Shown: piece by piece, positions 51,794 through 60,583 of the stretch
How positions within the stretch are numbered: position 1 is the first letter of the stretch
Layout: every line of letters begins with the position of its first letter
Source: Roseomonas sp. KE2513
Lineage (GTDB): Bacteria > Pseudomonadota > Alphaproteobacteria > Acetobacterales > Acetobacteraceae
Assembly: GCF_016107305.1 (NCBI RefSeq)
Contig: NZ_RCVR01000023.1
Coordinates: 1-64,000, forward strand
Direction: 5' to 3'
Length of the DNA: 64,000 nucleotides
Translations under genes and position numbers: made by a program
The notes under the pieces: model-generated
Told to the model about the DNA's origin: nothing
The model's input: only the letters and a program-made list of their open reading frames with translations
Database searches by the model: none

Positions 51794-54700
51794 GTGTCGA
51801 TCTCCTCTCCCTTCATACGCCGTCCTGTCGCTACCATCCTGCTGATGGTGGCCCTGCTCTTCGCGGGCGTTGTGGCCTATCCGCTGCTGCCGGTGGCGCC
51901 GCTGCCGCAGGTTGACTTCCCGACCATCCAGGTGACGACGCAGCAGCCGGGCGCGAGCCCCGAGACGACGGCGGCGACGGTGACCGCGCCGCTGGAGCGC
52001 CAGTTCGCGCAGATCCCGGGCGTCTCGCTGCTCAGCTCAATCAGCACCTACGGCGTGTCCTCGATTACCGTCCAGTTCGACCTTTCCCGCAATATCGACG
52101 CGGCGGCGCAGGACATCCAGACGGCCATCAACGCCGCCGGGGGCCAGTTGCCGCGCACGCTGCCGGCGCCGCCGACCTACCGCAAGGTGAACCCGGCGGA
52201 CGCGCCGATCATGGTGATCGCGGTCCAGTCCGACACGATGCCGCTGACGGAGGTGGACGACCAGGCGGAGAACATCCTCGCCCAGCACCTCAGCCAGTTG
52301 CCGGGCGTTGCCCAGGTGGCAATCAACGGTCAGCAGAAGCCGGCGGTGCGCATTCAGCTCGACCCGGAGAAGGTCGCCTCCCTCGGCCTCTCGCTCGAGG
52401 ACTTGCGCAGCGCCATCGTCAACCTCTCGACGCAAAGCCCGAAGGGCGTGGTGGACGGGCCACAGCGCGCCTTCACCATCAACGCCAACGACCAACTCAC
52501 CCAGGCCGCGCCCTGGAACGACGCGATCGTCGCCTTCCACGACGGCGCGCCGGTGCGCGTGCGGGATGTGGGCCGCGCCGTGGACGGGCCGGAAAACGTG
52601 CGGCTGCACGCCTGGGCCAACGGCAAGCCCGCCATCCTGCTCGTGGTGTTCAAGCAGCCCGGTGCGAACGTGATCGAGACGGTAGATTCCATCAATCGCG
52701 AGATGCCCGGCCTCCGCGCCGCCCTGCCGCAAGGCATCAACGTCTCCGTGCTGCAGGACCGCACGCTGACCATCCGCGCCTCGGTCAAGGACGTACAGTG
52801 CACCCTCCTGCTCACCATCTGCCTCGTGGTGGCGGTGATCTTCGTCTTCCTGCGCAATCTCTGGGCGACGGTAATCCCGGCGGTGACGGTGCCGCTCTCC
52901 CTCACGGCGACGCTCGGCGCGATGTACGTGCTCGGCTACAGCCTCGACAACCTCTCGCTCATGGCGCTGTCGATCGCAGTAGGCTTCGTCGTGGACGACG
53001 CCATCGTCATGTTGGAGAACATCATCCGCCACATCGAGATGGGCAAGTCGTCCATGCGCGCCGCCATGGACGGCGCTGGAGAGATCGGATTCACCATCAT
53101 CTCGATCAGCATCTCGCTAATTGCCGTCTTCATCCCGCTTTTTCTGATGTCGGGGATCGTGGGCCGGCTGTTCCGGGAGTTCGCCGTCACCATCAGCCTG
53201 ACCGTCGTGGTCTCGGCCTTCGTTTCCCTCACCCTCACGCCGATGCTGGCGGCACGCGTGGTCAAGGGTGAGAAGGCGACGGAGCACGGGCGGCTCTACC
53301 ACATCGTGGAGCACGGATTCGACGCGCTGGCGGCCGGCTACCGGCACACGCTGGACATCGCCCTCCGGTGGCAGCGCACCACCTTCCTCGTCTTCCTCGC
53401 GACACTGGCCGCGACCGCCTGGCTCTTCGTCTCCATCCCCAAGGGTTTCTTCCCGCAGCAGGATACGGGGCTGCTGATCGGGACCGTGCAGGCGGGCGCA
53501 GATGTGTCCTACGAGGAGATGTCGCGGCGCACGCGGGCCGCGGCGGACGTCCTCATTCATGATCCGGACATCCAGTCCACCGGCGTCTCGATCGGCGCCT
53601 CTGGCGGGCTGACGGGGAACCAGGCGCGGCTGTTCATCACTCTCAAGCCGCGGGAAGAGCGGCAGGCTTCCGCAGGGGAGGTGATCGGGCGGCTGCGGCC
53701 GCAGCTCGCGCGGCTGGAGGGTACGGTGACCCTCCTTCAAGCGGCGCAGGACATCAATATTGGCGGTCGCCCGACCTCCACGCAGTACCAGTACACGCTG
53801 CAGGATGCGAACCTCGATGAGCTGAACACCTGGGCGCCGAAAATCTTCGAGCGCATGCGCCAGCTTCCGCAGCTGCGCGACGTCGCGACCGACCGGCAGG
53901 AGGGTGGCACCACCGTCAGCTTCACCATCGACCGCGACGAGGCCGCGCGCTACGGTATCCAGGCTCAACTCATCGACGACACGTTGAACGACGCCTTCGG
54001 GCAGCGGCAGGTCGCGCAGTACTTCACCCAGGTGAACGCCTATCACGTCGTTATGGAGATTCTGCCGGAGCGGCAGGGCAGCCCCTCGACGCTCGACCAG
54101 ATCCGCATCCGCTCGCCCCTCACCGGGCAGCCCGTGGCGCTCTCGGCCTTCGCCCGCTGGTCCACCGAGCCGGTCGCTCCGCTCTCGGTGACGCATCAGG
54201 GGCAGTTCCCGGCCGTGACCATCAGCTTCAACCTGCCGCCGGGTACGGCGCTGGGCGATGCTACGGCGGCGGTGGAGGCGGCGCAGCGGGAGATGGGCGT
54301 GCCGCAATCCCTGACGGGCGCGTTCCAGGGCAGCGCGCAGGCCTTCCAATCATCACTCGCCAGCGAGCCCTATCTCATCGCGGCGGCGCTGCTGGTGATC
54401 TACATCATCCTTGGCATCCTCTACGAAAGCTTAATTCACCCGATCACCATTCTCTCCACCCTGCCCTCGGCCGGACTGGGGGCGCTGATCATGCTTCGCG
54501 TCGCCGGGCTCGATTTTAGCATCGTGGCCCTCATCGGGCTCATCCTGCTGATCGGCATCGTGAAGAAGAACGGCATCCTGCTCGTAGATTTCGCGATGCA
54601 GGCGGAGCGGGAGGGCCGCAGCAGCCGTGATGCGATTCGCGACGCCTGCCTGCTGCGCTTCCGGCCGATCCTGATGACGACCATGGCGGCGCTGCTGGGC

Positions 54701-54910
54701 GGATTGCCGCTGATGCTCGGCAGCGGCACGGGCTCCGAGATCCGGCAGCCGCTCGGATATGCCATGGTGGGCGGGCTGCTGGTGAGTCAGGTGCTCACGC
54801 TCTACACGACGCCCGCGGTCTACCTCTACATGGCCTGGCTGGGCACGCTTTTCAGCCGCCGGCGGGCACATCGCGACGAGCCGCTTGCCCAGGGCGCGCC
54901 GGCGGAGTGA
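51794..54910 (+). CDS. RND family multidrug efflux permease (MdtB/MdtC-like)
   Basis: Inner-membrane proton-driven pump of 1038 residues, standard length for the HAE1 family. Twelve membrane segments, with proton-relay Asp residues in the FVVDDAIVMLENI helix. IDTY-type N-terminal periplasmic blocks (PLPQVDFPTIQVTTQQPGAS) match MdtB/MdtC. Start GTG 51794 is 6 bases after the adaptor stop. Only one permease is present, so it either works as a homotrimer or lacks its MdtB/C partner here. No TolC-like gene follows. Confidence 0.92.
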   Translation: MSISSPFIRRPVATILLMVALLFAGVVAYPLLPVAPLPQVDFPTIQVTTQQPGASPETTAATVTAPLERQFAQIPGVSLLSSISTYGVSSITVQFDLSRNIDAAAQDIQTAINAAGGQLPRTLPAPPTYRKVNPADAPIMVIAVQSDTMPLTEVDDQAENILAQHLSQLPGVAQVAINGQQKPAVRIQLDPEKVASLGLSLEDLRSAIVNLSTQSPKGVVDGPQRAFTINANDQLTQAAPWNDAIVAFHDGAPVRVRDVGRAVDGPENVRLHAWANGKPAILLVVFKQPGANVIETVDSINREMPGLRAALPQGINVSVLQDRTLTIRASVKDVQCTLLLTICLVVAVIFVFLRNLWATVIPAVTVPLSLTATLGAMYVLGYSLDNLSLMALSIAVGFVVDDAIVMLENIIRHIEMGKSSMRAAMDGAGEIGFTIISISISLIAVFIPLFLMSGIVGRLFREFAVTISLTVVVSAFVSLTLTPMLAARVVKGEKATEHGRLYHIVEHGFDALAAGYRHTLDIALRWQRTTFLVFLATLAATAWLFVSIPKGFFPQQDTGLLIGTVQAGADVSYEEMSRRTRAAADVLIHDPDIQSTGVSIGASGGLTGNQARLFITLKPREERQASAGEVIGRLRPQLARLEGTVTLLQAAQDINIGGRPTSTQYQYTLQDANLDELNTWAPKIFERMRQLPQLRDVATDRQEGGTTVSFTIDRDEAARYGIQAQLIDDTLNDAFGQRQVAQYFTQVNAYHVVMEILPERQGSPSTLDQIRIRSPLTGQPVALSAFARWSTEPVAPLSVTHQGQFPAVTISFNLPPGTALGDATAAVEAAQREMGVPQSLTGAFQGSAQAFQSSLASEPYLIAAALLVIYIILGILYESLIHPITILSTLPSAGLGALIMLRVAGLDFSIVALIGLILLIGIVKKNGILLVDFAMQAEREGRSSRDAIRDACLLRFRPILMTTMAALLGGLPLMLGSGTGSEIRQPLGYAMVGGLLVSQVLTLYTTPAVYLYMAWLGTLFSRRRAHRDEPLAQGAPAE

Positions 54911-54929
54911 CCCGGGGCCCTGAGGCGTG

Positions 54930-55241
54930 TCAGATCACTTGACCGTGGAGGAAGCCGAGCGCCGGCAGCGGCCGCCAGCTCCGCGGCAGGTCCGCGCGCC
55001 GGATGGGCGAGACGGAGTAGTTGGGCAGCGGCATGCTGGAGCTGCGGAGAAAGGTGGCATAGGCCCGGACCTGCTGCTCCCGCCAGTTGCGGTCGGCATC
55101 CGCGGCGGCGCGGCTGGGATAGATTTCAGCTACCCTCGTCTTGCGCCCGACTGCGGCCACCACTGCCCAGAGTTTGTCGTCTCTTACCCGGCTTAGGCTG
55201 ACCACCCGATCCGGAGGGTTCCCCTGGACTGGCTGGCTCAT
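54930..55241 (-). CDS. Hypothetical protein
   Basis: Unrecognised protein of 103 residues, basic and without signal or membrane segment. KLWAVVAAVGRKTRVAEIYPS followed by a helix rich in Arg/Ala/Asp looks like a small alpha/beta fold. GAGAGG lies 6 bases before the ATG, which supports the start. It converges on the RND gene (gap of 19 bases) and is divergent from the phosphatase gene. Confidence 0.55.
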   Translation of the reverse strand: MSQPVQGNPPDRVVSLSRVRDDKLWAVVAAVGRKTRVAEIYPSRAAADADRNWREQQVRAYATFLRSSSMPLPNYSVSPIRRADLPRSWRPLPALGFLHGQVI

Positions 55242-55414
55242 GCACGGCCTCTCGTTCCGGTGCCGCGACGGCGGCGGTCGGTTGTCGCGTCCATGTCATA
55301 TAATCTGTGCCTCGCCCGTCGAGGGTGCAAGGCGAAGCGCGAAGAAGAGGATCAACTCACCGGCCCTCGGCACCTCCCCCGTCGCGAGAGCGGTGGAGTA
55401 GCCGGGGATGCGGG

Positions 55415-55455
55415 ATGTCATCCTGCTGTCATGTGACCGCCCTGCCCATTGTAAT
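55415..55455 (+). promoter_or_regulatory. Pho box and promoter of the PhoD-type phosphatase gene
   Basis: ATGTCAT (55415-55421), a 4-base spacer, then CTGTCAT (55426-55432): two 7-base half sites with the 11-base period of a PhoB box, one mismatch to CTGTCAT in the first. TGTAAT at 55450-55455 matches the -10 hexamer at 5 of 6 positions and lies 17 bases after the second half site, which sits in the -35 position. The gene start is 43 bases further on. Predicted PhoB activation under phosphate starvation. Confidence 0.7.
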
Positions 55456-55498
55456 GGTCCACCGCCAAAGGCCCGCCATCGCTTCTGGAGACACCACG

Positions 55499-57073
55499 AT
55501 GGCCACCTTCCGCCTGACCCGCCGCGCCGCGCTTGCCGGTGCCGGCACGCTGCTGGCCGCCCCACGCCTCGCCTTTGGCCAGGGCACTGCACCCACCATC
55601 CTGCCCGCCGCCCGGCCTGAAGCGAACTGGGGCGTCGCGGCGGGCGATGTCCTGGCTGACCGCGCGCTGATCTGGAGCCGGGCGGACCGGCCGGCGCGCA
55701 TGCTGGTCGAGTGGTCCACTAACGAGGGCTTTCGCAATGCCCAGCCCATCAACGGCCCCCACGTCACGGAGGTGACGGACTTCACGGGCAAGCTCGACCT
55801 ATCCGGCCTGCCGCCGGATCAGGAGATATTCTACCGCGTCCGCTTCCAGGATCTCTCCGACTCCCGCGCGGCCTCCGAGCCCGTCGCGGGCCGCTTCCGC
55901 ACGGTGCCGGTCTCGCGTCGTGACGTGAAGTTCCTCTGGTCCGGCGACACCGTCGGCCAGGGCTGGGGCATCGACGAGAGCCGTGGGGGAATGATCACTT
56001 ACGAGTCCATGCGCAAGACCGGCGCGGACTTCTTCATCCATTGCGGCGACACGATCTACGCCGACAGCGTCATCCCCGCGCAAATCCGCTACCCCGACGG
56101 CACGGTCTCGAACCAGATCACCACGCCCGAGAAGAGCAAGGTGGCCGAGACGCTCGCGGAGTTCCGCGGCGCGCACCGCTACAACCTTCTCGACCGCAAC
56201 GTCCGCGCCTTCCACTCGGAGGTCGCGCAGATGTGGATGTGGGACGACCACGAGGTTACCAACAACTGGTCGGACTTGAAGGACCTCTCGGGCAATGCCG
56301 CCTATCGCGAGAAGCACATCGGGCAGCTTCGCGCGAATGCCACGCGCGCCTTTCTCGACTACGCGCCGCTGCGCATCAACGCGGACGAGCCGGAGCGCGT
56401 GTACCGCAAGGTCTCCTACGGCCCGCATCTCGACCTCTTCATGCTCGATATGCGCTCCTACCGCGGGCCGAACAGCCCGAACCGGCAGGAGGCGGCGGGG
56501 CCGGAGACGGCCTTCCTCGGCGCCGCCCAGCTTCGCTGGCTGCGCGACGGCCTGGCCTCCTCGCGCGCGACGTGGAAGGTGATCGCGGCCGACATGCCGA
56601 TCGGGCTGCAGGTGCCGGACGGCAAGGACGCGGAAGGGCGCGCGCTCTTCGAGGCGATCGCGAACGGCAACGGCCCCGCGCTCGGGCGGGAGCTAGAAAT
56701 CGCAGGCCTTCTCTCGGCCATCAAGGCCAATGACGTACGCAACGTGGTCTGGTTGACGGCGGACGTGCACTACACGGCGGCCCATCACTACCACCCGGAT
56801 CGCGCGCAGTTTCGCGACTTCAAGCCCTTCTACGAGTTCGTCAGCGGCCCGCTCTGGGCCGGCGGTTTCGGACCGAACGCGCTGGACGACACCTTCGGGC
56901 CGGAAGTGATCTGGCAGAAGGCGCCCGGCACCGACAACGCCGCTCCGGGCGAGGGCACGCAGTTCTTCGGCGAGGTGCAGATCGCCGGTGAGGACGGCAG
57001 GATGACGGTGCTGCTGAAGGACCTGACGGGCGCCACCCTCTGGCAGCGACGCTTGGTGCCGGAGCCCGTCTGA
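55499..57073 (+). CDS. Alkaline phosphatase D (PhoD) family protein
   Basis: Exported metallophosphatase of 524 residues. A Tat-type signal (FRLTRRAALAGAGTLLAAP) is followed by an N-terminal beta domain (WGVAAGDVLADRALIWSRAD) and the PhoD catalytic blocks FLWSGDT, HCGDTIYAD, WDDHEVTNNW, MRSYRGPN and TADVHYTAAHHY. PhoD enzymes use Fe/Ca to release phosphate from mono- and diesters such as teichoic acid or phospholipid head groups. GGAG at 8 bases decides the start at 55499. A Pho box upstream supports a phosphate-starvation role. Confidence 0.92.
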   Translation: MATFRLTRRAALAGAGTLLAAPRLAFGQGTAPTILPAARPEANWGVAAGDVLADRALIWSRADRPARMLVEWSTNEGFRNAQPINGPHVTEVTDFTGKLDLSGLPPDQEIFYRVRFQDLSDSRAASEPVAGRFRTVPVSRRDVKFLWSGDTVGQGWGIDESRGGMITYESMRKTGADFFIHCGDTIYADSVIPAQIRYPDGTVSNQITTPEKSKVAETLAEFRGAHRYNLLDRNVRAFHSEVAQMWMWDDHEVTNNWSDLKDLSGNAAYREKHIGQLRANATRAFLDYAPLRINADEPERVYRKVSYGPHLDLFMLDMRSYRGPNSPNRQEAAGPETAFLGAAQLRWLRDGLASSRATWKVIAADMPIGLQVPDGKDAEGRALFEAIANGNGPALGRELEIAGLLSAIKANDVRNVVWLTADVHYTAAHHYHPDRAQFRDFKPFYEFVSGPLWAGGFGPNALDDTFGPEVIWQKAPGTDNAAPGEGTQFFGEVQIAGEDGRMTVLLKDLTGATLWQRRLVPEPV

Positions 57074-57087
57074 ATTTCGGCTCGGAA

Positions 57088-57116
57088 CGGAATGCCGGTG
57101 TCCCGCCGGCATTCCG
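57088..57116. terminator. Hairpin between convergent phosphatase and M20 genes
   Basis: Perfect 11-bp stem: CGGAATGCCGG (57088-57098) pairs with 57106-57116 around a 7-base loop. It fills most of the 49-base gap between the two stop codons and probably ends both transcripts. No T-run on either side. Confidence 0.5.
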
Positions 57117-57122
57117 CCCCGG

Positions 57123-58322
57123 TCAGGCGTCGTCCAGGGCCAATTCCTGTTGCACGAGGCTCGCCCAATAGGCGGAGCCGAGCGCCAGGGCCTCGTCGTT
57201 GAAATCGTAGAGCGGCGTGTGGACGTTGTGGAAGCTACCGTCCGGGTTGCTTCCGTTCCCTATCCTCATGAAGGCACCGGGCTTCTCGGCCAGCATGAAG
57301 GCGAAGTCCTCGCCGCCCGTGCTCATGGGTATGTCGCCAACCTTTCCTTGGCCAACCAGGGCGGTGGCCGCGGCGACGGCGACAGGCACCTTTTCCGCCG
57401 CGTTCACCGTCGGAGGGCAGAGCGGCTCGTAAATGGCCTCCGCGGTGCAGCCATGGGCGCTGGCCAGGGTCTCGGCCAGCTCGGCAAGGCGGCGGCGGAT
57501 GGTGGCCTGGGCGTCGGGTCGGAAGAAGCGGGCGGTGCCGCGGACCACCACCTCCGACGGCATGACATTGGGCGAGTTGAAGGCGCCGCCCGAGACATGG
57601 CCGACGCTGACCGCCGCCGGTTCGGTCGGGTGCAGGTTACGCGGCAGGATGGTGTGCACGGCCAGGAGGAAGTGGCCCAGCGCGACCGTCACGTCCGTCG
57701 CCAGGTGCGGCGCCGCGCCGCCATGGCCGCCGGTGCCGCGGAAAGTGACGCCCCAGAAATCCGCGCCGGCCAGGATTGGGCCGGGGCGCGTGGCGAACTC
57801 GCCGACGGGGATGCCGGGCGAGTTGTGCAGCCCGTAGACGGCATCGACGGGAAAGCGGTCGAAGAGCCCGTCCTCGATCATCGCCTTCGCGCCAGTCGCC
57901 GCCTCCTCGGCGGGCTGGAAGATGAACTGGACGGTGCCCGCGAAGCCGCGGTGGGCGGCCAGGTATTTCGCCGCGCCCAGCAGCATGGCCGTGTGCCCGT
58001 CATGGCCGCAAGCGTGCATCTTGCCGGGGACCCGGGAGCGGTGCGCGAAGGTGTTCGCCTCCTCGATGAAGAGCGCGTCCATGTCCGCGCGCAGGCCGAT
58101 GGCGCGCTGACCCGGCCGGCTGCCCTTGAGCGTGCCGACAACACCGGTGACGCCGACCTTCTCCGTAACCTCAAGCCCCCATTCGCGCAGCTTCTCCGCC
58201 ACCAGGGCCGCCGTGCGCACCTCCTCGAAACGCGTCTCGGGGTGCATGTGGATGTCACGGCGAATGGCGATCAACTCGTCGGCATAGCCCTGGATCTCGG
58301 TCAGAATGGCGTCGCGCGGCAT
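57123..58322 (-). CDS. M20 family amidohydrolase (hippurate hydrolase/aminoacylase type)
   Basis: Dinuclear zinc amidohydrolase of 399 residues. Metal and catalytic motifs are visible: RRDIHMHPE, ADMDAL, HACGHDGHTAM, the catalytic base in QPAEE, and GGEDFAFM near the C-terminus. It hydrolyses N-acyl amino acids, with hippurate or indole conjugates typical of the group. No signal peptide. Start at 58322 gives the usual N-terminus; the long upstream extension is rejected. Stands alone. Confidence 0.92.
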   Translation of the reverse strand: MPRDAILTEIQGYADELIAIRRDIHMHPETRFEEVRTAALVAEKLREWGLEVTEKVGVTGVVGTLKGSRPGQRAIGLRADMDALFIEEANTFAHRSRVPGKMHACGHDGHTAMLLGAAKYLAAHRGFAGTVQFIFQPAEEAATGAKAMIEDGLFDRFPVDAVYGLHNSPGIPVGEFATRPGPILAGADFWGVTFRGTGGHGGAAPHLATDVTVALGHFLLAVHTILPRNLHPTEPAAVSVGHVSGGAFNSPNVMPSEVVVRGTARFFRPDAQATIRRRLAELAETLASAHGCTAEAIYEPLCPPTVNAAEKVPVAVAAATALVGQGKVGDIPMSTGGEDFAFMLAEKPGAFMRIGNGSNPDGSFHNVHTPLYDFNDEALALGSAYWASLVQQELALDDA

Positions 58323-58525
58323 GGGCCTCTGGTTTCTGGTTCGTAATGCGGGTGCGAAAGGCTGCTTGTGCCGTCCAGGCCGGTCAAGGCGCAGGCGCGC
58401 TTCTGCCGCGCCGCGTAGAACCGGGACGATCAAGAACGCGGCATCGCCGTCGTTCCCCGCACTTGCCGCCGTGCGTCTTGGAGCCATGATCGGGCACATC
58501 GTGGCCTGGACCGGACCCTCGACGC

Positions 58526-59449
58526 TTGCAGCCCTACCTCCCCCGCCGTCGCGGCCTCCTTCTGGCCTCGCTCGCCGTCCCCGCACTGCAGGGCTGCGCC
58601 TCCCCGCTGACACCGATGCCCGCGGGCGAGGCGACGCCCGAGGCGGTTGCCCTTCTCGGCCGCAGTGCCGTGGCGCACGGATCCCGGGCGCTCGCGGGGC
58701 TGTCGGACATCAGTGTGAGCTATCTCGGCGAGTGGCCGGCGCTGATCGACCGCCTCCAGCCCGCGCTGGTGGACAAGGGGTTCCGCGGGGGCTCGGAGGA
58801 GCGGTTGCTGCTCCGGCCGGGATTGGTGGGGCAGGAACATCGCGGCCCGATGGGCCGGAAGATGGTCTCCCGCAGGGAAATACCGGCCGGGCAGGGCGAG
58901 GTCCGCGTCTGGTTCAACGGGGAGGAGGCGGCGGATGCGGAACGCCGCGCTGCGGCGGCGCTGGTGGTGGACGGCTACGGCCTCTTCCTGATGGGTCCGA
59001 TGAGCCTCGCCCGCCTCCGCGCTGCCGGCCGACCCATGGGGCTCGCCCTCGCCGGGACCGAGCGGGTGGACCTCGACGGGGTAGGCCATGACTGCGACGT
59101 GCTGCGCGTCCGCATCTCGCCTGGCCTCGGCTTCTCGGAGGCGGAGGACCTTGCCCTCTTTATCGATCGTGGCGAGGGGCTAATGCGGCGGGTGCGCTTC
59201 TCCCTCAACGGGCTGGAGAGCACCCGCGGCGCGGTCGCGGAGGTAGACCTCTTCGATTTCGTCGCGGCCAATGGTCTCCGCCTGCCCACTCGCTTCCACG
59301 AGCGGCTACTCCGCCCGCTTCCGCTGCCGGTGCACGACTGGCGGCTCACCGGCCTCGATCTCGACCGCGGAATGGTGGCGGAGGAGGTCGCTGGCCCCTC
59401 CTTCCTCGACCGGGCGGCGCGCCCGGCGGCACCGCTGGGACGGTCCTGA
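58526..59449 (+). CDS. Hypothetical lipoprotein
   Basis: Exported protein of 307 residues. RRRGLLLASLAVPALQGC ends in a lipobox with C24. The body has many short beta strands (VWFNGEE, VVDGYGLFLMG, DCDVLRVRISPGLGF, LFIDRGEGLMRRVRFSL), a pattern seen in LolA/LolB-like or other lipid-carrier folds, but I cannot assign a family. The start is a TTG with a weak ribosome site and is uncertain; no better start precedes the signal peptide. Confidence 0.6.
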   Translation: MQPYLPRRRGLLLASLAVPALQGCASPLTPMPAGEATPEAVALLGRSAVAHGSRALAGLSDISVSYLGEWPALIDRLQPALVDKGFRGGSEERLLLRPGLVGQEHRGPMGRKMVSRREIPAGQGEVRVWFNGEEAADAERRAAAALVVDGYGLFLMGPMSLARLRAAGRPMGLALAGTERVDLDGVGHDCDVLRVRISPGLGFSEAEDLALFIDRGEGLMRRVRFSLNGLESTRGAVAEVDLFDFVAANGLRLPTRFHERLLRPLPLPVHDWRLTGLDLDRGMVAEEVAGPSFLDRAARPAAPLGRS

Positions 59450-59575
59450 ACCGGCCACGGTGGCCCTTGGCTTCGCTGCAACGAAGTGGTCCATAATCCC
59501 GGCCGTGCGCCCTGCCGGCGGGATCTTCCGCGGGCAGCGCCAAGAACAGCACGCTCTCCAGGGGAAAGCTCGTCC

Positions 59576-60583
59576 ATGCCCAATACCAGGCGCCGCCTGC
59601 TCGCGGCCTCCGCCACCCTGCCCCTCGTCGCCCTGCGGACGCGCCCCGTGGCGGCGGCCGACTTCAACCTCAAGCTCGCCACCAACCTGCCCGCGACGCA
59701 CCCCATGAACCTGCGGATCGGCCAGGCCATGGAGCGCATCAAGACCGACACGGGCGGGCGCGTGGAGATGCAGCTTTTCCCGAACAGCCAGCTCGGCTCC
59801 GACACGGACATGCTGAGCCAGGTGCGCTCGGGGGCGCTCGAGTTCTTCACCCTCTCGGGCCTGATCCTCGCGACCCTCGTGCCACTGGCAGCGCTGAACG
59901 GCGTCGGTTTCGCTTTCAAGGACTACGACCAGGTCTGGGCCGCAATGGACGGGCCGGTGGGCGCGCTGATACGCGCCGAGATCGAGAAGCGCGGCCTGAT
60001 CGCCTTCGAGAACATCTTCGACAACGGCTACCGCCAGGTCACGACGAGCACGAAGCCCGTCCGCGCGCCCGAGGACCTTCGCGGCATGAAGCTGCGCGTG
60101 CCCGTCAGTCCGCTCTGGACCTCCATGTTCCGTGCCTTCGATTCCGCACCGGCCTCCATCAACTTTAACGAGGTCTATTCGGCGTTGCAGACGAAGATCG
60201 TGGACGGGCAGGAGAACCCGCTAGCGGTGATCGATACCGCCAAGCTCTACGAGGTGCAGAAGTTCTGCTCCGTCACAAACCACATGTGGGACGGCTTCTG
60301 GCTGCTGGCGAACCGCCGCGCCTTCGAGCGCCTGCCGCGCGACGTGCAGGCCGTCATCTCGCGGGAGATGAGCCGCGCCGCGAAGGAGGAGCGCGCGGAC
60401 ATCGCCGCCCTCAACAGCGCGCTCACGGGCAAGCTGGGCGGGAGTGGCCTCACCTTCAACGACGTGGACCCGGCCCCCTTCCGCGAGGCGCTCCGCAAGG
60501 CCGGCTTCTACGCGGAGTGGCGCGGCAAGTTCGGTGATCAGGCCTGGTCCGTGCTGGAAGGCGCCGTCGGGAGCCTTTCGTGA
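59576..60583 (+). CDS. TRAP transporter substrate-binding protein (DctP family)
   Basis: Periplasmic solute receptor of 335 residues. Signal peptide with an RRR stretch (NTRRRLLAASATLPLVAL). DctP-family blocks are LPATHPMNLRI, the conserved Arg in LRGMKLRVP that binds carboxylate, NFNEVYSALQTKIVDGQENPL and MSRAAKEER. It should bring an organic acid to the permease that follows. Its stop overlaps the permease GTG start. Confidence 0.93.
   Translation: MPNTRRRLLAASATLPLVALRTRPVAAADFNLKLATNLPATHPMNLRIGQAMERIKTDTGGRVEMQLFPNSQLGSDTDMLSQVRSGALEFFTLSGLILATLVPLAALNGVGFAFKDYDQVWAAMDGPVGALIRAEIEKRGLIAFENIFDNGYRQVTTSTKPVRAPEDLRGMKLRVPVSPLWTSMFRAFDSAPASINFNEVYSALQTKIVDGQENPLAVIDTAKLYEVQKFCSVTNHMWDGFWLLANRRAFERLPRDVQAVISREMSRAAKEERADIAALNSALTGKLGGSGLTFNDVDPAPFREALRKAGFYAEWRGKFGDQAWSVLEGAVGSLS

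Noticed and set aside
59467-59497. Promoter-like TTGGCT and CATAAT upstream of the TRAP operon
   Set aside because: The spacing is 19 bases, outside the useful range, and the -35 match is modest.
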